Source: Deinococcus planocerae (GTDB lineage Bacteria; Deinococcota; Deinococci; Deinococcales; Deinococcaceae). Taken from it: a DNA stretch of 64,000 nucleotides. The stretch spans positions 7,469 to 71,468 of the forward strand of contig NZ_PNOR01000024.1 of NCBI RefSeq assembly GCF_002869765.1. Reading direction: 5' to 3'. Each line of letters starts with the position of its first letter. Positions within the stretch are counted from its first letter, which is position 1. Positions 22,462 through 34,847 of this stretch are shown here, piece after piece. Both the position numbers and the translations under genes were made by a program. Under the pieces are notes generated by a model. The model worked only from the letters and a program-made list of their open reading frames with translations. It was not told where the DNA came from and did no database searches.

Positions 22462-23883
22462 GTGTCCCCCGTCACCCCTGACCCCGTGCTCGACCTCGAC
22501 GCCGCCTCGCTGAGCGGGGCCACGCGCCGGGGCGACCTGACCGCGCTGGAAGTCACCCGCGTGTATCTCAAGCGCCTGCACGCCCACAACCCGCGTCTGC
22601 GCGCCGTCATCACCGTCAGCGAATCGGCGGAGGCGGACGCCACCCGGCTCGACGCCTTGCCCCCCGAGCGGCGCGGTCCCCTGCACGGCCTCCCCATCCT
22701 GATCAAGGACAACATCGACGTGGCGGGCCTGCCGACCACGGCGGGGAGCCTGCTGATGACCCGGCACATTCCGACCCAGGACGCCCCCCTCGTCGCCCGT
22801 CTCCGCGCCGCCGGGGCCGTCATCCTCGGCAAGGCGAACCTGACCGAGTGGGCGAACTTCATGACGCTGGGGATGCCGAACGGGTACTCCGGGGCGGGCG
22901 GGCAGACGGTGAATCCCTGGGGCGAGGGGCTGGACACGGGCGGGTCGTCGAGCGGGAGCGGCGTGGCGGTCGCCGCCCGGCTGTGTGTGGCCGCGGTCGG
23001 CACCGAGACGAGCGGGAGCATCCTCAGCCCGGCGCAGCAGAGCGGGGTGATCGGCCACAAGCCCACCGTCGGCCTGATTCCACGCACGGGCGTGGTGCCC
23101 ATCTCCCACAGCCAGGACACCGCCGGGCCGATCACCCGCTCCGCCCGCGACGCCGCCCTCCTCCTCTCGGTGATGGCCGGTCCCGACGACGCCGATCCGG
23201 CGAGCCGCCTCCTGCCCGTCCCCAACCTCACCCTGCGTCCGGGGGCCCTCAAGGGGGCGGAGATCGGTGTGCTGCGCGACCCGCCCGGCTCTCCCGTGTC
23301 GGAGGAGGAGCGCTCCTCCCTCGCCCGCGCGGAGGAGGCCCTGCGGGAAGGGGGTGCGACTCTGCGCGACGTGACCCTCCCCACCGCCGACGAGCTGGGC
23401 GGCTGGCACTTCGAGGTCCTCGTGTACGAGTTCAAGCATGACCTGAATGCCTACCTCGCGGGCGTGAAGGACGGCCCCCGCAGCCTCGCGGAAGTCATCG
23501 AGGCGAACGACGCCGATCCAGAGCGCCTCCAGCGGTACGGGCAGGCGCTCCTGTACGCGGCCCAGGGCACGCGCGGCGACCTGAGCGAGCGGGCGTACCG
23601 GGAGGCGCGGGCGCGCGACCTCGACCTCACCCGGACGCGCGGCCTCGACCCCCTCTTCGCCCTGGGGCTCGACGCGCTGCTGTGGCCGGGCCTGCACGGG
23701 TACGCGGTGGGCGCCAAGGCGGGCTACCCCAGCGTCACGGTGCCCACCGGCCCCCACGAGGGCGCCCCCACCGGCATCCTCCTGACCGGCCCCGCCGGGA
23801 GCGACGGGCGGCTGCTCTCGCTCGCCGCCGACCTGAACACCCGGCTTGGCGGCGTGCAGTTCCCGCCCGACGCCCCGGCTTGA
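22462..23883 (+). CDS. Amidase signature enzyme (GatA-like fold)
   Basis: A 473-residue amidase. The Ser-cisSer-Lys triad is visible: K82 in [10 protein letters not shown]162 in GGSSSGSG and nucleophile S186 in TETSGSI. The family hydrolyses amides, in some members as part of GatCAB. This one carries N-terminal features like [21 protein letters not shown] of stand-alone amidases and has no GatB or GatC beside it, so a role in tRNA amidation is unlikely; the substrate is unknown. GTG start 6 bases after TAGACT. The tRNA-Val promoter overlaps its stop codon. Confidence 0.9.
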   Translation: MSPVTPDPVLDLDAASLSGATRRGDLTALEVTRVYLKRLHAHNPRLRAVITVSESAEADATRLDALPPERRGPLHGLPILIKDNIDVAGLPTTAGSLLMTRHIPTQDAPLVARLRAAGAVILGKANLTEWANFMTLGMPNGYSGAGGQTVNPWGEGLDTGGSSSGSGVAVAARLCVAAVGTETSGSILSPAQQSGVIGHKPTVGLIPRTGVVPISHSQDTAGPITRSARDAALLLSVMAGPDDADPASRLLPVPNLTLRPGALKGAEIGVLRDPPGSPVSEEERSSLARAEEALREGGATLRDVTLPTADELGGWHFEVLVYEFKHDLNAYLAGVKDGPRSLAEVIEANDADPERLQRYGQALLYAAQGTRGDLSERAYREARARDLDLTRTRGLDPLFALGLDALLWPGLHGYAVGAKAGYPSVTVPTGPHEGAPTGILLTGPAGSDGRLLSLAADLNTRLGGVQFPPDAPA

Positions 23884-23908
23884 CCCCCCGCCCCCGCCCG
23901 TCTAGCAT
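23880..23908 (+). promoter_or_regulatory. Sigma70-type promoter of tRNA-Val
   Basis: TTGACC (23880-23885), 17 bases, TAGCAT (23903-23908), the same hexamers as at tRNA-Leu. The -35 box again contains the TGA stop of the upstream gene. Confidence 0.7.
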
Positions 23909-23936
23909 GGGCGGGCTCTCCTCTCGGGGAGGGTGG

Positions 23937-24011
23937 GGGCGGTTAGCTCAGCGGTAGAGCGTTCGCCTTACAAGCGAAGGGTCGGGGGATCGTAACCCTC
24001 ACCGCCCACCA
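23937..24011 (+). tRNA. tRNA-Val(UAC) with an unusual T-loop
   Basis: Acceptor arms GGGCGGT/ACCGCCC pair fully; the anticodon stem TTCGC/GCGAA encloses CTTACAA, giving anticodon TAC; CCA is encoded. The T-arm reads GGGGG-ATCGTAA-CCCTC. The normal loop would be TTCGAAT, so the near-universal T54 and A58 are A and T here, and position 60 is also changed. All stems are intact, so it is probably expressed, but the T-loop deserves checking. Confidence 0.88.
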
Positions 24012-24037
24012 GACGCCTCACCCCCGGGTGGGGCTCT

Positions 24038-24433
24038 TTACGCCTCCCCCGCCTCGCTGGCATTCACGTCGATGGTGGGGTGGCGTTTTTCGAAGCGCAC
24101 GCTCAGGACCCCGGTGTGCAGGCTGGCCTCCCCCGTCTGCGGCAAGACGGGCTGCGGAAAGCGCAGGGTGCGGGTAAACGTGCCGCTCGGGCGCTCGGCC
24201 TGGAGGGTGGGGCGGATGGCGTCGCGGCGGCCCGCCACCGTCACCGTGTCGCCGTCCTCCTGAAGTTCGAGGCACTCGGGGTCCACGCCGGGCACGTCGA
24301 GCAGCAGGGTGAGGTGGGTGTCGCCGTCCACCCAGTCGGCGGGCGGAGTCCAGGGCACCTCGGCGCCCAGCGTCTCGGCCTCCTCCCGGAGGGTCATGAG
24401 CTGCTGAAGGCGGGCAAGAACCGGCTCGTTCAT
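24038..24433 (-). CDS. Small heat-shock protein (Hsp20/alpha-crystallin family)
   Basis: A 131-residue protein starting MNEPVLARLQQLMTLREEAE. The alpha-crystallin-like core spans about residues 38-120: DTHLTLLLDVPGVDPECLEL, then GTFTRTLRFPQPVLP, and GVLSVRFEK, which is the family's GVLxxxxPK-like strand with K changed in context. Such proteins bind unfolding proteins without ATP. The start at 24433 follows TACCGT by 7 bases; longer in-frame starts would overlap the miaA promoter. It is divergent from miaA with back-to-back leaderless promoters. Confidence 0.85.
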   Translation of the reverse strand: MNEPVLARLQQLMTLREEAETLGAEVPWTPPADWVDGDTHLTLLLDVPGVDPECLELQEDGDTVTVAGRRDAIRPTLQAERPSGTFTRTLRFPQPVLPQTGEASLHTGVLSVRFEKRHPTIDVNASEAGEA

Positions 24434-24440
24434 GCCCCCC

Positions 24441-24446
24441 ACGGTA
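24441..24446 (-). promoter_or_regulatory. -10 box TACCGT of leaderless hsp20-family gene
   Basis: Minus-strand TACCGT, 7 bases before the ATG. Confidence 0.55.
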
Positions 24447-24457
24447 GCACCGCCCCC

Positions 24458-24463
24458 TAGAAT
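24458..24463 (+). promoter_or_regulatory. -10 box TAGAAT of leaderless miaA
   Basis: TAGAAT ends 7 bases before the GTG at 24471. Confidence 0.65.
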
Positions 24464-24470
24464 CCCGCGT

Positions 24471-25379
24471 GTGACGCCTGCCCCGATTCCCCTCCTCACC
24501 GCCCCCACGGCGGCGGGCAAGACGGCCCTCGCCCTGGAGGTCGGAGGGGAGTTTGGCCTGGAGATCGTCGCCGCCGACGCCTTCACCGTCTACCGGGGCC
24601 TGGACATCGGCACCGCCAAGCCCACCCCGGAGGAGCGCGCCGCCGTGCCCCACCACCTCCTCGACGTGGCCGACGTGACGGAGGACTACGACGTGGCCCG
24701 CTACGCGCGGGAGGCCGAGGCCGCCATCCATGACGTGCTCGCGCGGGGCCGCGTGCCGCTCGTCGTGGGGGGGACGGGCTTTTACCTCTCCGCCCTCGCG
24801 CGCGGGCTGCCCCTCACCCCGCCCGCCGACCCCATCACACGGGCGGAGGTGGAGGCCGAGCTTGCCGCGCGCGGTCTGGACGCCCTCCTCGCCGAGGTGG
24901 AAACGCGAAATCCCGCCGAGGCCGCCCGGCTTCAAGGCAACCCCCGCCGGGTCGTCCGCGCCCTGGAGGTCTACCGCCGCACGGGCCGCTTTCCGGGCGA
25001 GTTCGGCCACCGCCCGCCCGCCTTCTCCTCCCGCGTCTTCGCCTTCCCCCGCCCCTGGCCGGAGTTGGAGGCGCGCATCGCGGCCCGTGTGGAGACGATG
25101 CTGACGAGCGGCTGGCCCGGGGAAGCGGCCTGGCTCGCCTCCCGGGTTCCGCCCGACCTCACGCCCCGCCCGACCGCGTGGCAGGCGCTCGGCTACCGGG
25201 AGGCGCTGGCCGTTCATCAGGGCACCCTCACGCCGGAGGAGGCCGCCCGGAGCATTTCCCTCGCCACCCGGGGGTACGCCAAGCGGCAGCTCACCTGGAC
25301 GCGGACGCAACTCGGCGCCCCTCCCACCTCCCCGGGCGAGGCGGCGCAGGCCCTGCGGACGTTCCTGAAGACGCGCTAG
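24471..25379 (+). CDS. miaA: tRNA dimethylallyltransferase
   Basis: A 302-residue protein starting [20 protein letters not shown], with the P-loop TAAGKT. It has [17 protein letters not shown] (the DSxQxYxxxxIgTaKP motif with Ser to Ala), [11 protein letters not shown], and [12 protein letters not shown]. It adds the dimethylallyl group to A37 of tRNAs reading UNN codons; tRNA-Leu(CAA) in this window would be a substrate. GTG start 7 bases after TAGAAT; a longer in-frame start at 24432 would run through that promoter. Confidence 0.94.
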   Translation: MTPAPIPLLTAPTAAGKTALALEVGGEFGLEIVAADAFTVYRGLDIGTAKPTPEERAAVPHHLLDVADVTEDYDVARYAREAEAAIHDVLARGRVPLVVGGTGFYLSALARGLPLTPPADPITRAEVEAELAARGLDALLAEVETRNPAEAARLQGNPRRVVRALEVYRRTGRFPGEFGHRPPAFSSRVFAFPRPWPELEARIAARVETMLTSGWPGEAAWLASRVPPDLTPRPTAWQALGYREALAVHQGTLTPEEAARSISLATRGYAKRQLTWTRTQLGAPPTSPGEAAQALRTFLKTR

Positions 25380-25458
25380 GTCCGGCTCCCGTCTCCACGA
25401 GTTCTTCACCTTCCGCCTGTCCATTCAGGCAGGCGGCAGGCTGGGCGGCCCGAGCCTT

Positions 25459-25464
25459 TACACT
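25459..25464 (+). promoter_or_regulatory. Possible -10 box TACACT for glgC
   Basis: TACACT lies about 105 bases before the glgC ATG. No convincing -35 was seen. Confidence 0.35.
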
Positions 25465-25569
25465 GGCAGGCGAGCAACACTGTCAGCGAGGTTTCCCGCG
25501 TTCCCCGTCCACGGGCCCGTCCGGTCCGGTCTCGCGCTATTCCCGGTCTTTCCCAGGGGAGGTCACGAC

Positions 25570-26811
<1,242 letters not shown>

Positions 26812-26814
26812 AAA

Positions 26815-26939
26815 GGCAGTCAGTGGGAAGTGGTCAGTGGTGAGTGGTTGAAAGAAGAAGAGAGGAAGGTGGGCTATCCCAGTCGGATTGGCCCACCTTC
26901 CTCTTGTTCTACTCACCACTTCCTACCGACCACTTCCCA

Positions 26940-26941
<2 letters not shown>
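26815..26941. repeat. Long imperfect palindromic repeat element (copy A)
   Basis: The segment opens with GTCAGTGG/AAGTGG/GAGTGG words and closes with their complements (CCACTTCC, GACCACTTCCC). Its core arms GAGAGGAAGGTGGGC and GCCCACCTTCCTC pair around a 16-base loop. The whole 120 bases can fold as one hairpin between convergent genes. A related copy lies at 43261-43350. Confidence 0.7.
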
Positions 26942-28586
<1,645 letters not shown>

Positions 28587-28685
28587 GGGCACCTCGGGAG
28601 GGGAGGAAACGAACGCTCGTTAGGTAGGGACAGCGTAGCAAAGTCGCCGCGCCATCTGGCGGATGCTGGCGCCGCGGGTTCGCCC

Positions 28686-28691
28686 TACCCT
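28686..28691 (+). promoter_or_regulatory. -10 box TACCCT of leaderless gene at 28699
   Basis: TACCCT ends 7 bases before the ATG at 28699. Confidence 0.6.
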
Positions 28692-28698
28692 GGACCGA

Positions 28699-29649
28699 AT
28701 GGCCGACCTGCCCACCGCCGCCGACCTCGCTTCCTTCTCCCTCGCCGCGCAACACCCCCTCACCCGTTCCTGGGTGGACGACCCGACCCGTCTCGCGTTG
28801 CTGGAAGGGGAACACGCCTTCGACCTCCAACTCGCCACCGACCTCGACCTGGCGGCGCAGCGGGCGGAGTTTCTGGACGTGGGGCAGCCCGCCGAGGCGT
28901 TCCTGAACCGCTGGGTGGAGGTGGGGCCGGACCTGTGCGTCATGCTCTCCATCCGCTTTGAGGGGCTGGACCGAGAGAAACCCTTCGTGGATGTGAGCGT
29001 GACCTCACGGCCTCTGACGCCCGCCGAACTCCCGGCGTTGAGAGTGGCTGGTCTGGACGGATACGGCGCGTTTCGGCCCGGACGGCTGCGGATTTGGAGT
29101 GCCGGTCCGCTGGACGGGTGGACGGCGGAAGTGCCCGGTGCGCGGCCCGACATGCGCGTGCTGGCCGCCCCCCTGGCCGAACTGCGGGAGCGCGAGGTGC
29201 CGGATGAGCTGACCCTCCGCCCCACCCGAGACCTGACCCACCACGCCGACGCGGTAGCCGCCTACGCCGCTGTCGACACGAAGCATCCGGGTCACGTCGG
29301 ACAGGCGCGCGTTATAGAGGAGGATGCGCTGCAACAGGTCATAGAGGCGGGCACCATGTTCGACGTGCTGTGGAAGGGACGTTGGAGCGGGTATGCGGGC
29401 GCCCTCCCTAAACCCAAGCACGGCCTCCCCGCTTACTCGGTTCAGGAACTCCTGCTCGCCCCGCCCGCACGCGGCCACGGCCTCGGCCCGTACCTCTCCA
29501 CCCTCCTCGCCCGCCACCTGCCCGACGATGGGCGGGTGCTGTCCGGCACCATCCACGGGGAGAACCAGGGCGCGCGGCAGGCGGCATTGAGGGCCGGGCG
29601 GCACGACGTGGGCGGCTGGGCCTGGGTGCCGCTGACCAAGGGGGCGTGA
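28699..29649 (+). CDS. GNAT-fold-like protein of unknown function
   Basis: A 316-residue protein, MADLPTAADLASFSLAAQHP at the start. The C-terminal ~80 residues (YSVQELLLAPPARGHGLGPY, then GTIHGENQGARQAAL and a final aromatic strand) look like the end of a GNAT acetyltransferase, with ARGHGLG in place of the acetyl-CoA loop RxxGxG. The N-terminal 200 residues are unrecognised and may be a second, degenerate GNAT copy. The ATG at 28699 follows TACCCT by 7 bases. A role in acyl transfer is an inference. Confidence 0.7.
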   Translation: MADLPTAADLASFSLAAQHPLTRSWVDDPTRLALLEGEHAFDLQLATDLDLAAQRAEFLDVGQPAEAFLNRWVEVGPDLCVMLSIRFEGLDREKPFVDVSVTSRPLTPAELPALRVAGLDGYGAFRPGRLRIWSAGPLDGWTAEVPGARPDMRVLAAPLAELREREVPDELTLRPTRDLTHHADAVAAYAAVDTKHPGHVGQARVIEEDALQQVIEAGTMFDVLWKGRWSGYAGALPKPKHGLPAYSVQELLLAPPARGHGLGPYLSTLLARHLPDDGRVLSGTIHGENQGARQAALRAGRHDVGGWAWVPLTKGA

Positions 29650-29700
29650 CCCCACCCGTCACCGTGACCTCTACCCGACCCTTCTCGCCTTCACATCTGC

Positions 29701-29706
29701 TAGAAT
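29701..29706 (+). promoter_or_regulatory. Possible -10 box TAGAAT for the typA leader
   Basis: TAGAAT lies 15 bases before a terminator-like hairpin and 121 bases before typA. Confidence 0.45.
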
Positions 29707-29720
29707 TCCCGTTTGGGTGT

Positions 29721-29754
29721 CCCGCCCACGGCAGATGGTGTGGCGGGCTTTTTT
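29721..29754 (+). terminator. Terminator-like hairpin in the typA leader
   Basis: CCCGCC(C)AC/GTGGCGGG with a loop, followed by C and TTTTTT (29749-29754). It could end the upstream gene's transcript or attenuate typA. Confidence 0.65.
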
Positions 29755-29799
29755 ATGGCAAGACGGGCTGATGGCTGAACGCCGAGTGCTGATAGCTAG

Positions 29800-29820
29800 C
29801 AGCTCCGATACAGGGAGCTG
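29800..29820 (+). promoter_or_regulatory. Hairpin covering the typA Shine-Dalgarno
   Basis: CAGCTCC (29800-29806) pairs with GGAGCTG (29814-29820) around a 7-base loop. The AGGGAG ribosome site (29812-29817) is inside the loop and 3' arm, so folding would block ribosome access. Confidence 0.5.
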
Positions 29821-29827
29821 AGAACGA

Positions 29828-31609
<1,782 letters not shown>

Positions 31610-31627
31610 GGGAGGTCCGCGGTCGAA

Positions 31628-31671
31628 GGGGGGCTGGAGCCTGGGGCTTCCGGCCCCTCCACCTTTTGGCT
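31628..31671 (+). terminator. Probable terminator after typA
   Basis: GGGGGGC and GGA arms can pair with TTCC and GGCCCCTC; TTTT follows at a short distance. Pairing is imperfect. Confidence 0.4.
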
Positions 31672-31695
31672 GAAACTTTCCCCCGCCCGGAGGCG

Positions 31696-31701
31696 TAAGG
31701 T
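31696..31701 (+). promoter_or_regulatory. -10 box TAAGGT of leaderless transcript
   Basis: TAAGGT ends 5 bases before the ATG of a 15-codon mini-ORF. Confidence 0.55.
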
Positions 31702-31706
31702 GGGGC

Positions 31707-31754
31707 ATGTTCGACTTCACGGCGGCACCACTGTTCGGGGGGGGAGGGCGCTGA
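31707..31754 (+). CDS. Leaderless mini-ORF (15 aa) overlapping the next start
   Basis: ATG at 31707 encodes MFDFTAAPLFGGGGR; the TGA shares its last base with the ATG of the following gene (TGATG). It is predicted to be translated first and to hand ribosomes on by reinitiation. Confidence 0.5.
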   Translation: MFDFTAAPLFGGGGR

Positions 31755-32731
31755 TGGAGTGGATCGTTCACCCGCTCGCGGGCGTGGCGCTGGCCTTCTG
31801 GGGGTCGGTGATCTTCTCGCGCCGGGGGCGTCAGTGGCGGTCCGTGGCGCTGGCGGCGGGGCTCATCGTCTTGCTCGCGGCGCTGGGCGCGAACTGGGTG
31901 GTCCACCCGGCGGCGGGCATGCTGCTGGGCTTTTTCGGCTCGCGGGCGTTCGGGAACGTGCACAGCCCGAAGTGGCGCAGGCGCTGGCCGGGCCTCGTGG
32001 CCGGGCTGGTCGCTGCCGTGTTCTTCATGGCGCTCGGGGCGGGGTGGCTGATCTTCCCGCTGAGCGTCATGGCGGTCATCTGGCTCTTCACGGCGATGGC
32101 CGCTCCCCGGGCACCGGAGCCCGCGCGGCTGGAGGCCCCGGGGGTGGCGGCCCTGCCCGAGCAGGCGGGCGGACTGCCGATGGGGCATCTGTCGGGCCAC
32201 TGGACCGAGCACGCCGAGGCCCGCGCCGACCGCCGCGCGGCCCGGCGGCAGGCGAAGCGGGCCCGCCGGGAGCAGGAGCGGCGCGAGGAGGCCGTGCCCG
32301 CCGCTCCCCCACCCCCAGTCCCGGACCCTGCCCCTTCCCTCGCCGCCTACGTCCGCGACGAGCGCTTGCCGGGCGAGGCCCGCGCGCAACTCGCCGCCCT
32401 CGACCTGAGGACGAAGGAGGCCCTGACCCACCTGGAGGCCTCGGGTCAGGGAGGAAGCGAGGCGGCCTACCTCGCCCGCGCCGTCCGGGACGAGTACGCG
32501 CCCACCGCCGTGCAGGCGTACCTCAAGCTGCCGCCCACCCTGGCGAACGTCGAGCCGCTCGAGCAGGGCAAGACGGGGCGCGACCTGCTGCATGAACAGC
32601 TCAACCTCCTGCTGAACGGGGTGCAGGACATCCTGGGCACGGCCCTACACTCGGGCGGACGCGAACTGCTCACCCACGGGCGCTTCCTGGAGGACAAATT
32701 CCGCAAGCCGCGTGGTGATCTCGACGTTTAG
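31754..32731 (+). CDS. Membrane protein with C-terminal cytoplasmic helical domain, unknown function
   Basis: A 325-residue protein. The first ~115 residues hold four hydrophobic segments, starting MEWIVHPLAGVALAFW and repeating the words V-H-P-L/A-A-G at residues 4 and ~47, so the membrane part may be two related hairpins. A strongly basic stretch (RRAARRQAKRARREQE, ~160-176) and a Pro-rich linker lead to a helical domain (~195-325). The C-terminal part with ALDLRTKEALTHLE resembles the 5-bromo-4-chloroindolyl phosphate hydrolysis-type (XpaC-like) domains only loosely. The ATG overlaps the mini-ORF stop (TGATG). Function unknown. Confidence 0.72.
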   Translation: MEWIVHPLAGVALAFWGSVIFSRRGRQWRSVALAAGLIVLLAALGANWVVHPAAGMLLGFFGSRAFGNVHSPKWRRRWPGLVAGLVAAVFFMALGAGWLIFPLSVMAVIWLFTAMAAPRAPEPARLEAPGVAALPEQAGGLPMGHLSGHWTEHAEARADRRAARRQAKRARREQERREEAVPAAPPPPVPDPAPSLAAYVRDERLPGEARAQLAALDLRTKEALTHLEASGQGGSEAAYLARAVRDEYAPTAVQAYLKLPPTLANVEPLEQGKTGRDLLHEQLNLLLNGVQDILGTALHSGGRELLTHGRFLEDKFRKPRGDLDV

Positions 32732-32846
32732 GCGAGGCAGTCGGGGCGGTCGTCTGTCCCCCGGCCAACGGGCATTCCCGGGCCTGGCGGCGTCCATCCG
32801 TCCTGTACCGTCCCCCACTCGGTCACACCTTGTCTGACTCGTGTCC

Positions 32847-32875
32847 TTGGCGGGGGCGTCATCAAGCCTTAACCT
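32847..32875 (+). promoter_or_regulatory. Promoter upstream of gene at 32896
   Basis: TTGGCG (32847-32852), 17 bases, TAACCT (32870-32875), about 20 bases before the ATG. Confidence 0.6.
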
Positions 32876-32895
32876 GAGCACAGGACTCAGGATTT

Positions 32896-33420
32896 ATGAC
32901 CAGACCCGCCGCTGCCCTCCCTCAGACCTCCGCCCACGTTTCCAGCGACCTCCGCACCGTCTCGCTGCTGCTGGCGGCGGAGGCGGTGCTGGCCCACCTC
33001 CACCCCCGCGCGCCCCTGCGGCTGGCGGAGGTGTCCCTGGACGGGCCGGGCGTGACGTACGCGTGCCCCCCCGACCCCCAGGCCATGACCCTCAACCGCG
33101 GCCTGCGCGAGGAGGTGGCGCTCGTGGCCCTGGCGCGCGCGGCGATGGCCCGGCTGCTGGGCCTGACCGCGGAGGTGGGGAGGCCCGGGCGTGACGCCCG
33201 CGGCCTCCTCGGCTCCGCCCTGCGCGACCCCGAGGAGCTGGAGGTCCTGGACGCCCAGCTCACCGTACTCGAAGCCCGCGCCCGCGCCCTGCTGCGCCGC
33301 TCCTGGGCTGAGGTCGAGGTCGTCGCGGTGGGGTTGCGAGAACACGGCACGCTGGACGCCCAGGCCGTCGCCCACCGGGTCGCCTGCGCCCAGGGCATCC
33401 GGGGCACGCTGCTCAACTGA
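32896..33420 (+). CDS. Conserved-looking hypothetical protein, helical
   Basis: A 174-residue soluble protein, MTRPAAALPQTSAHVSSDLR. It is rich in Ala, Leu and Arg with long amphipathic helices (~26-42, 73-93, 112-150). I do not recognise a domain. An AGGA lies 4 bases before the ATG and a promoter fits upstream. It is followed by about 200 bases without a gene before the DUF1540 protein, in which I see no feature beyond that gene's ribosome site. Confidence 0.65.
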   Translation: MTRPAAALPQTSAHVSSDLRTVSLLLAAEAVLAHLHPRAPLRLAEVSLDGPGVTYACPPDPQAMTLNRGLREEVALVALARAAMARLLGLTAEVGRPGRDARGLLGSALRDPEELEVLDAQLTVLEARARALLRRSWAEVEVVAVGLREHGTLDAQAVAHRVACAQGIRGTLLN

Positions 33421-33621
33421 CGCCGCCTTCACCCGCCTCATCTCCGGGACGCGCACGGCGGGTCTGGGCAGGAAGAAAAGAACGGCTGCGAGCGTCTTTT
33501 CGCCCCTAAGCGGGAGAATCCTGCCTGGAACAGTCGGGATTGTGTGCCAATCCTTATTTTGCGGGGTGGGTCACCTTCACCGCCCCCGGCGCGGCGCACT
33601 CTGCGGGCAGGAGGCAAGGTC

Positions 33622-33828
33622 ATGAACGACAGCCAGAATATGCAGGGTGGGGCGCAGATGAGCGTCGTGAGCCGCTGTGGGGCGACGAACTGCCGCTACA
33701 ACGAGAACGAGCAGTGCATGGCGGGGCAGATCGAGGTGGACTTCAGCGGTCAGATGGCCCAGTGCCTGACCTTCAGCCCGGAAGACATGATGGGCGACAC
33801 CATGACGATGGGCGAGGGCACGCGCTGA
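33622..33828 (+). CDS. DUF1540 small cysteine protein
   Basis: A 68-residue protein with SVVSRCGATNCRYNENEQC followed by MAGQIEV and a later QCLTF. The pattern C-x4-C-x6-C plus AxxIxV and a final C is that of DUF1540, a probable small metal-binding domain. The ATG at 33622 has AGGAGGCAAGG just upstream. The tail is Met/Asp-rich (PEDMMGDTMTMGEGTR). Function unknown; zinc or iron binding is plausible from the four cysteines. A strong hairpin follows. Confidence 0.85.
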   Translation: MNDSQNMQGGAQMSVVSRCGATNCRYNENEQCMAGQIEVDFSGQMAQCLTFSPEDMMGDTMTMGEGTR

Positions 33829-33851
33829 GCACGGCGCAAGGGTTGGCGGAT

Positions 33852-33880
33852 GGGCCGGGAACTCGAATCCCGGCCCGTTT
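33852..33880. terminator. Hairpin between convergent genes
   Basis: Perfect 9-bp stem GGGCCGGGA/TCCCGGCCC with a 7-base loop followed by GTTT; it likely terminates the DUF1540 transcript and may serve both directions. Confidence 0.65.
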
Positions 33881-33886
33881 CCGTGT

Positions 33887-34774
33887 CTAGATCACGAGGA
33901 CGCCGTGGTGCTTAGCCTTTTCCTGCGGCTCGACGTGGATGGTGACGCTGGCCCCCGCGAGTTCGGCCTGGATGGCCTCCTCCAGCCGGTCGCAGATGTG
34001 GTGGGCTTCTTGCACCGTCATCTGGCCGGGCACGACGAGGTGGAACTCGACGAAGGTGACGCGGCCCGCGTGCCGGGTGCGCACGTCGTGGATTTCGAGC
34101 GCCCCCTCGGCGTGCTCGCTCATCAGTTGGCGCAGCCGGGTGGTCGTGGCGGGGTCGGCCCCGGCGTCCATCAGCCCGCCCACGCTCTCGCGCATCAGGC
34201 CCCAGCCGCTCCACAGCACGTTGAGCGCCACGAGCACGGCGAGCAGGGGGTCGAGGAGGCTCAGGCCCGTGACCGAGGCGAGGACCACGCCCACGAGCAC
34301 GCCCACGCTCGTCACCACGTCGTTCAGGACGTGCCGCCCGTCGGCGAGGAGGGCGGGCGAGCGGTGGCGGCGGCCCTCGCGCAGGAGCACCGAGGCCCAC
34401 AGCCCGTTGAGGACACTCGCCCCGAAGTTGACGAGCAGGCCCGGGTAGGGCGCCTCCACCGGGCGAGGACTCAGCAGTGCGGGCCCGGCCTCCAGCAGAA
34501 TGGCGACGGCGGCGAGGACGATCAGCACCCCCTCGGCGACCGCGCTGAAATACTCGGCCTTGGTGTGCCCGTAGGGATGGTTGGCGTCGGCGGGGCGGGC
34601 AGCCACCCGCAGGGCCACCAGGGCGGCCACGGCGGCGGCCACGTTGATCACGCTCTCCAGCGCGTCGGAGTACAGCGCGACGCTGCCCGTGAGAAGGTAC
34701 GCCAGGAACTTCAGGCCCAGCACGACGGCGGCCACCACCACGCTCCCCAGCGCGATTCGCGTCGTGCGGTTCAT
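33887..34774 (-). CDS. Cation diffusion facilitator (metal efflux transporter)
   Basis: A 295-residue protein starting MNRTTRIALGSVVVAAVVLG with six membrane helices, the CDF site in YSDALESVINV (D and nearby), HPYGHTKAEYF, and the second site ADGRHVLNDVV (histidine and aspartate). The C-terminal cytoplasmic domain (~205-295) has HDVRTRHAGRVTFVEFHLVV, the usual regulatory ferredoxin-like fold. It exports Zn2+, Co2+, Fe2+ or Mn2+ against protons; D-D-H-D details suggest zinc or iron but do not settle it. The ATG is 7 bases after TAGCCT; a 24-residue longer reading would cross that promoter. Confidence 0.92.
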   Translation of the reverse strand: MNRTTRIALGSVVVAAVVLGLKFLAYLLTGSVALYSDALESVINVAAAVAALVALRVAARPADANHPYGHTKAEYFSAVAEGVLIVLAAVAILLEAGPALLSPRPVEAPYPGLLVNFGASVLNGLWASVLLREGRRHRSPALLADGRHVLNDVVTSVGVLVGVVLASVTGLSLLDPLLAVLVALNVLWSGWGLMRESVGGLMDAGADPATTTRLRQLMSEHAEGALEIHDVRTRHAGRVTFVEFHLVVPGQMTVQEAHHICDRLEEAIQAELAGASVTIHVEPQEKAKHHGVLVI

Positions 34775-34781
34775 GGGCTTG

Positions 34782-34787
34782 AGGCTA
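34782..34787 (-). promoter_or_regulatory. -10 box TAGCCT of leaderless cation-efflux gene
   Basis: Minus-strand TAGCCT, 7 bases before the ATG at 34774. Confidence 0.65.
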
Positions 34788-34834
34788 GCAGGGTTGGGAA
34801 TGACGCGAGGCGGCACTGGCAAGGGAACAGGGTT

Positions 34835-34840
34835 TACGCT
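34835..34840 (+). promoter_or_regulatory. -10 box TACGCT of leaderless GrpB-like gene
   Basis: TACGCT ends 7 bases before the GTG at 34848. Confidence 0.6.
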
Positions 34841-34847
34841 GGTCACC

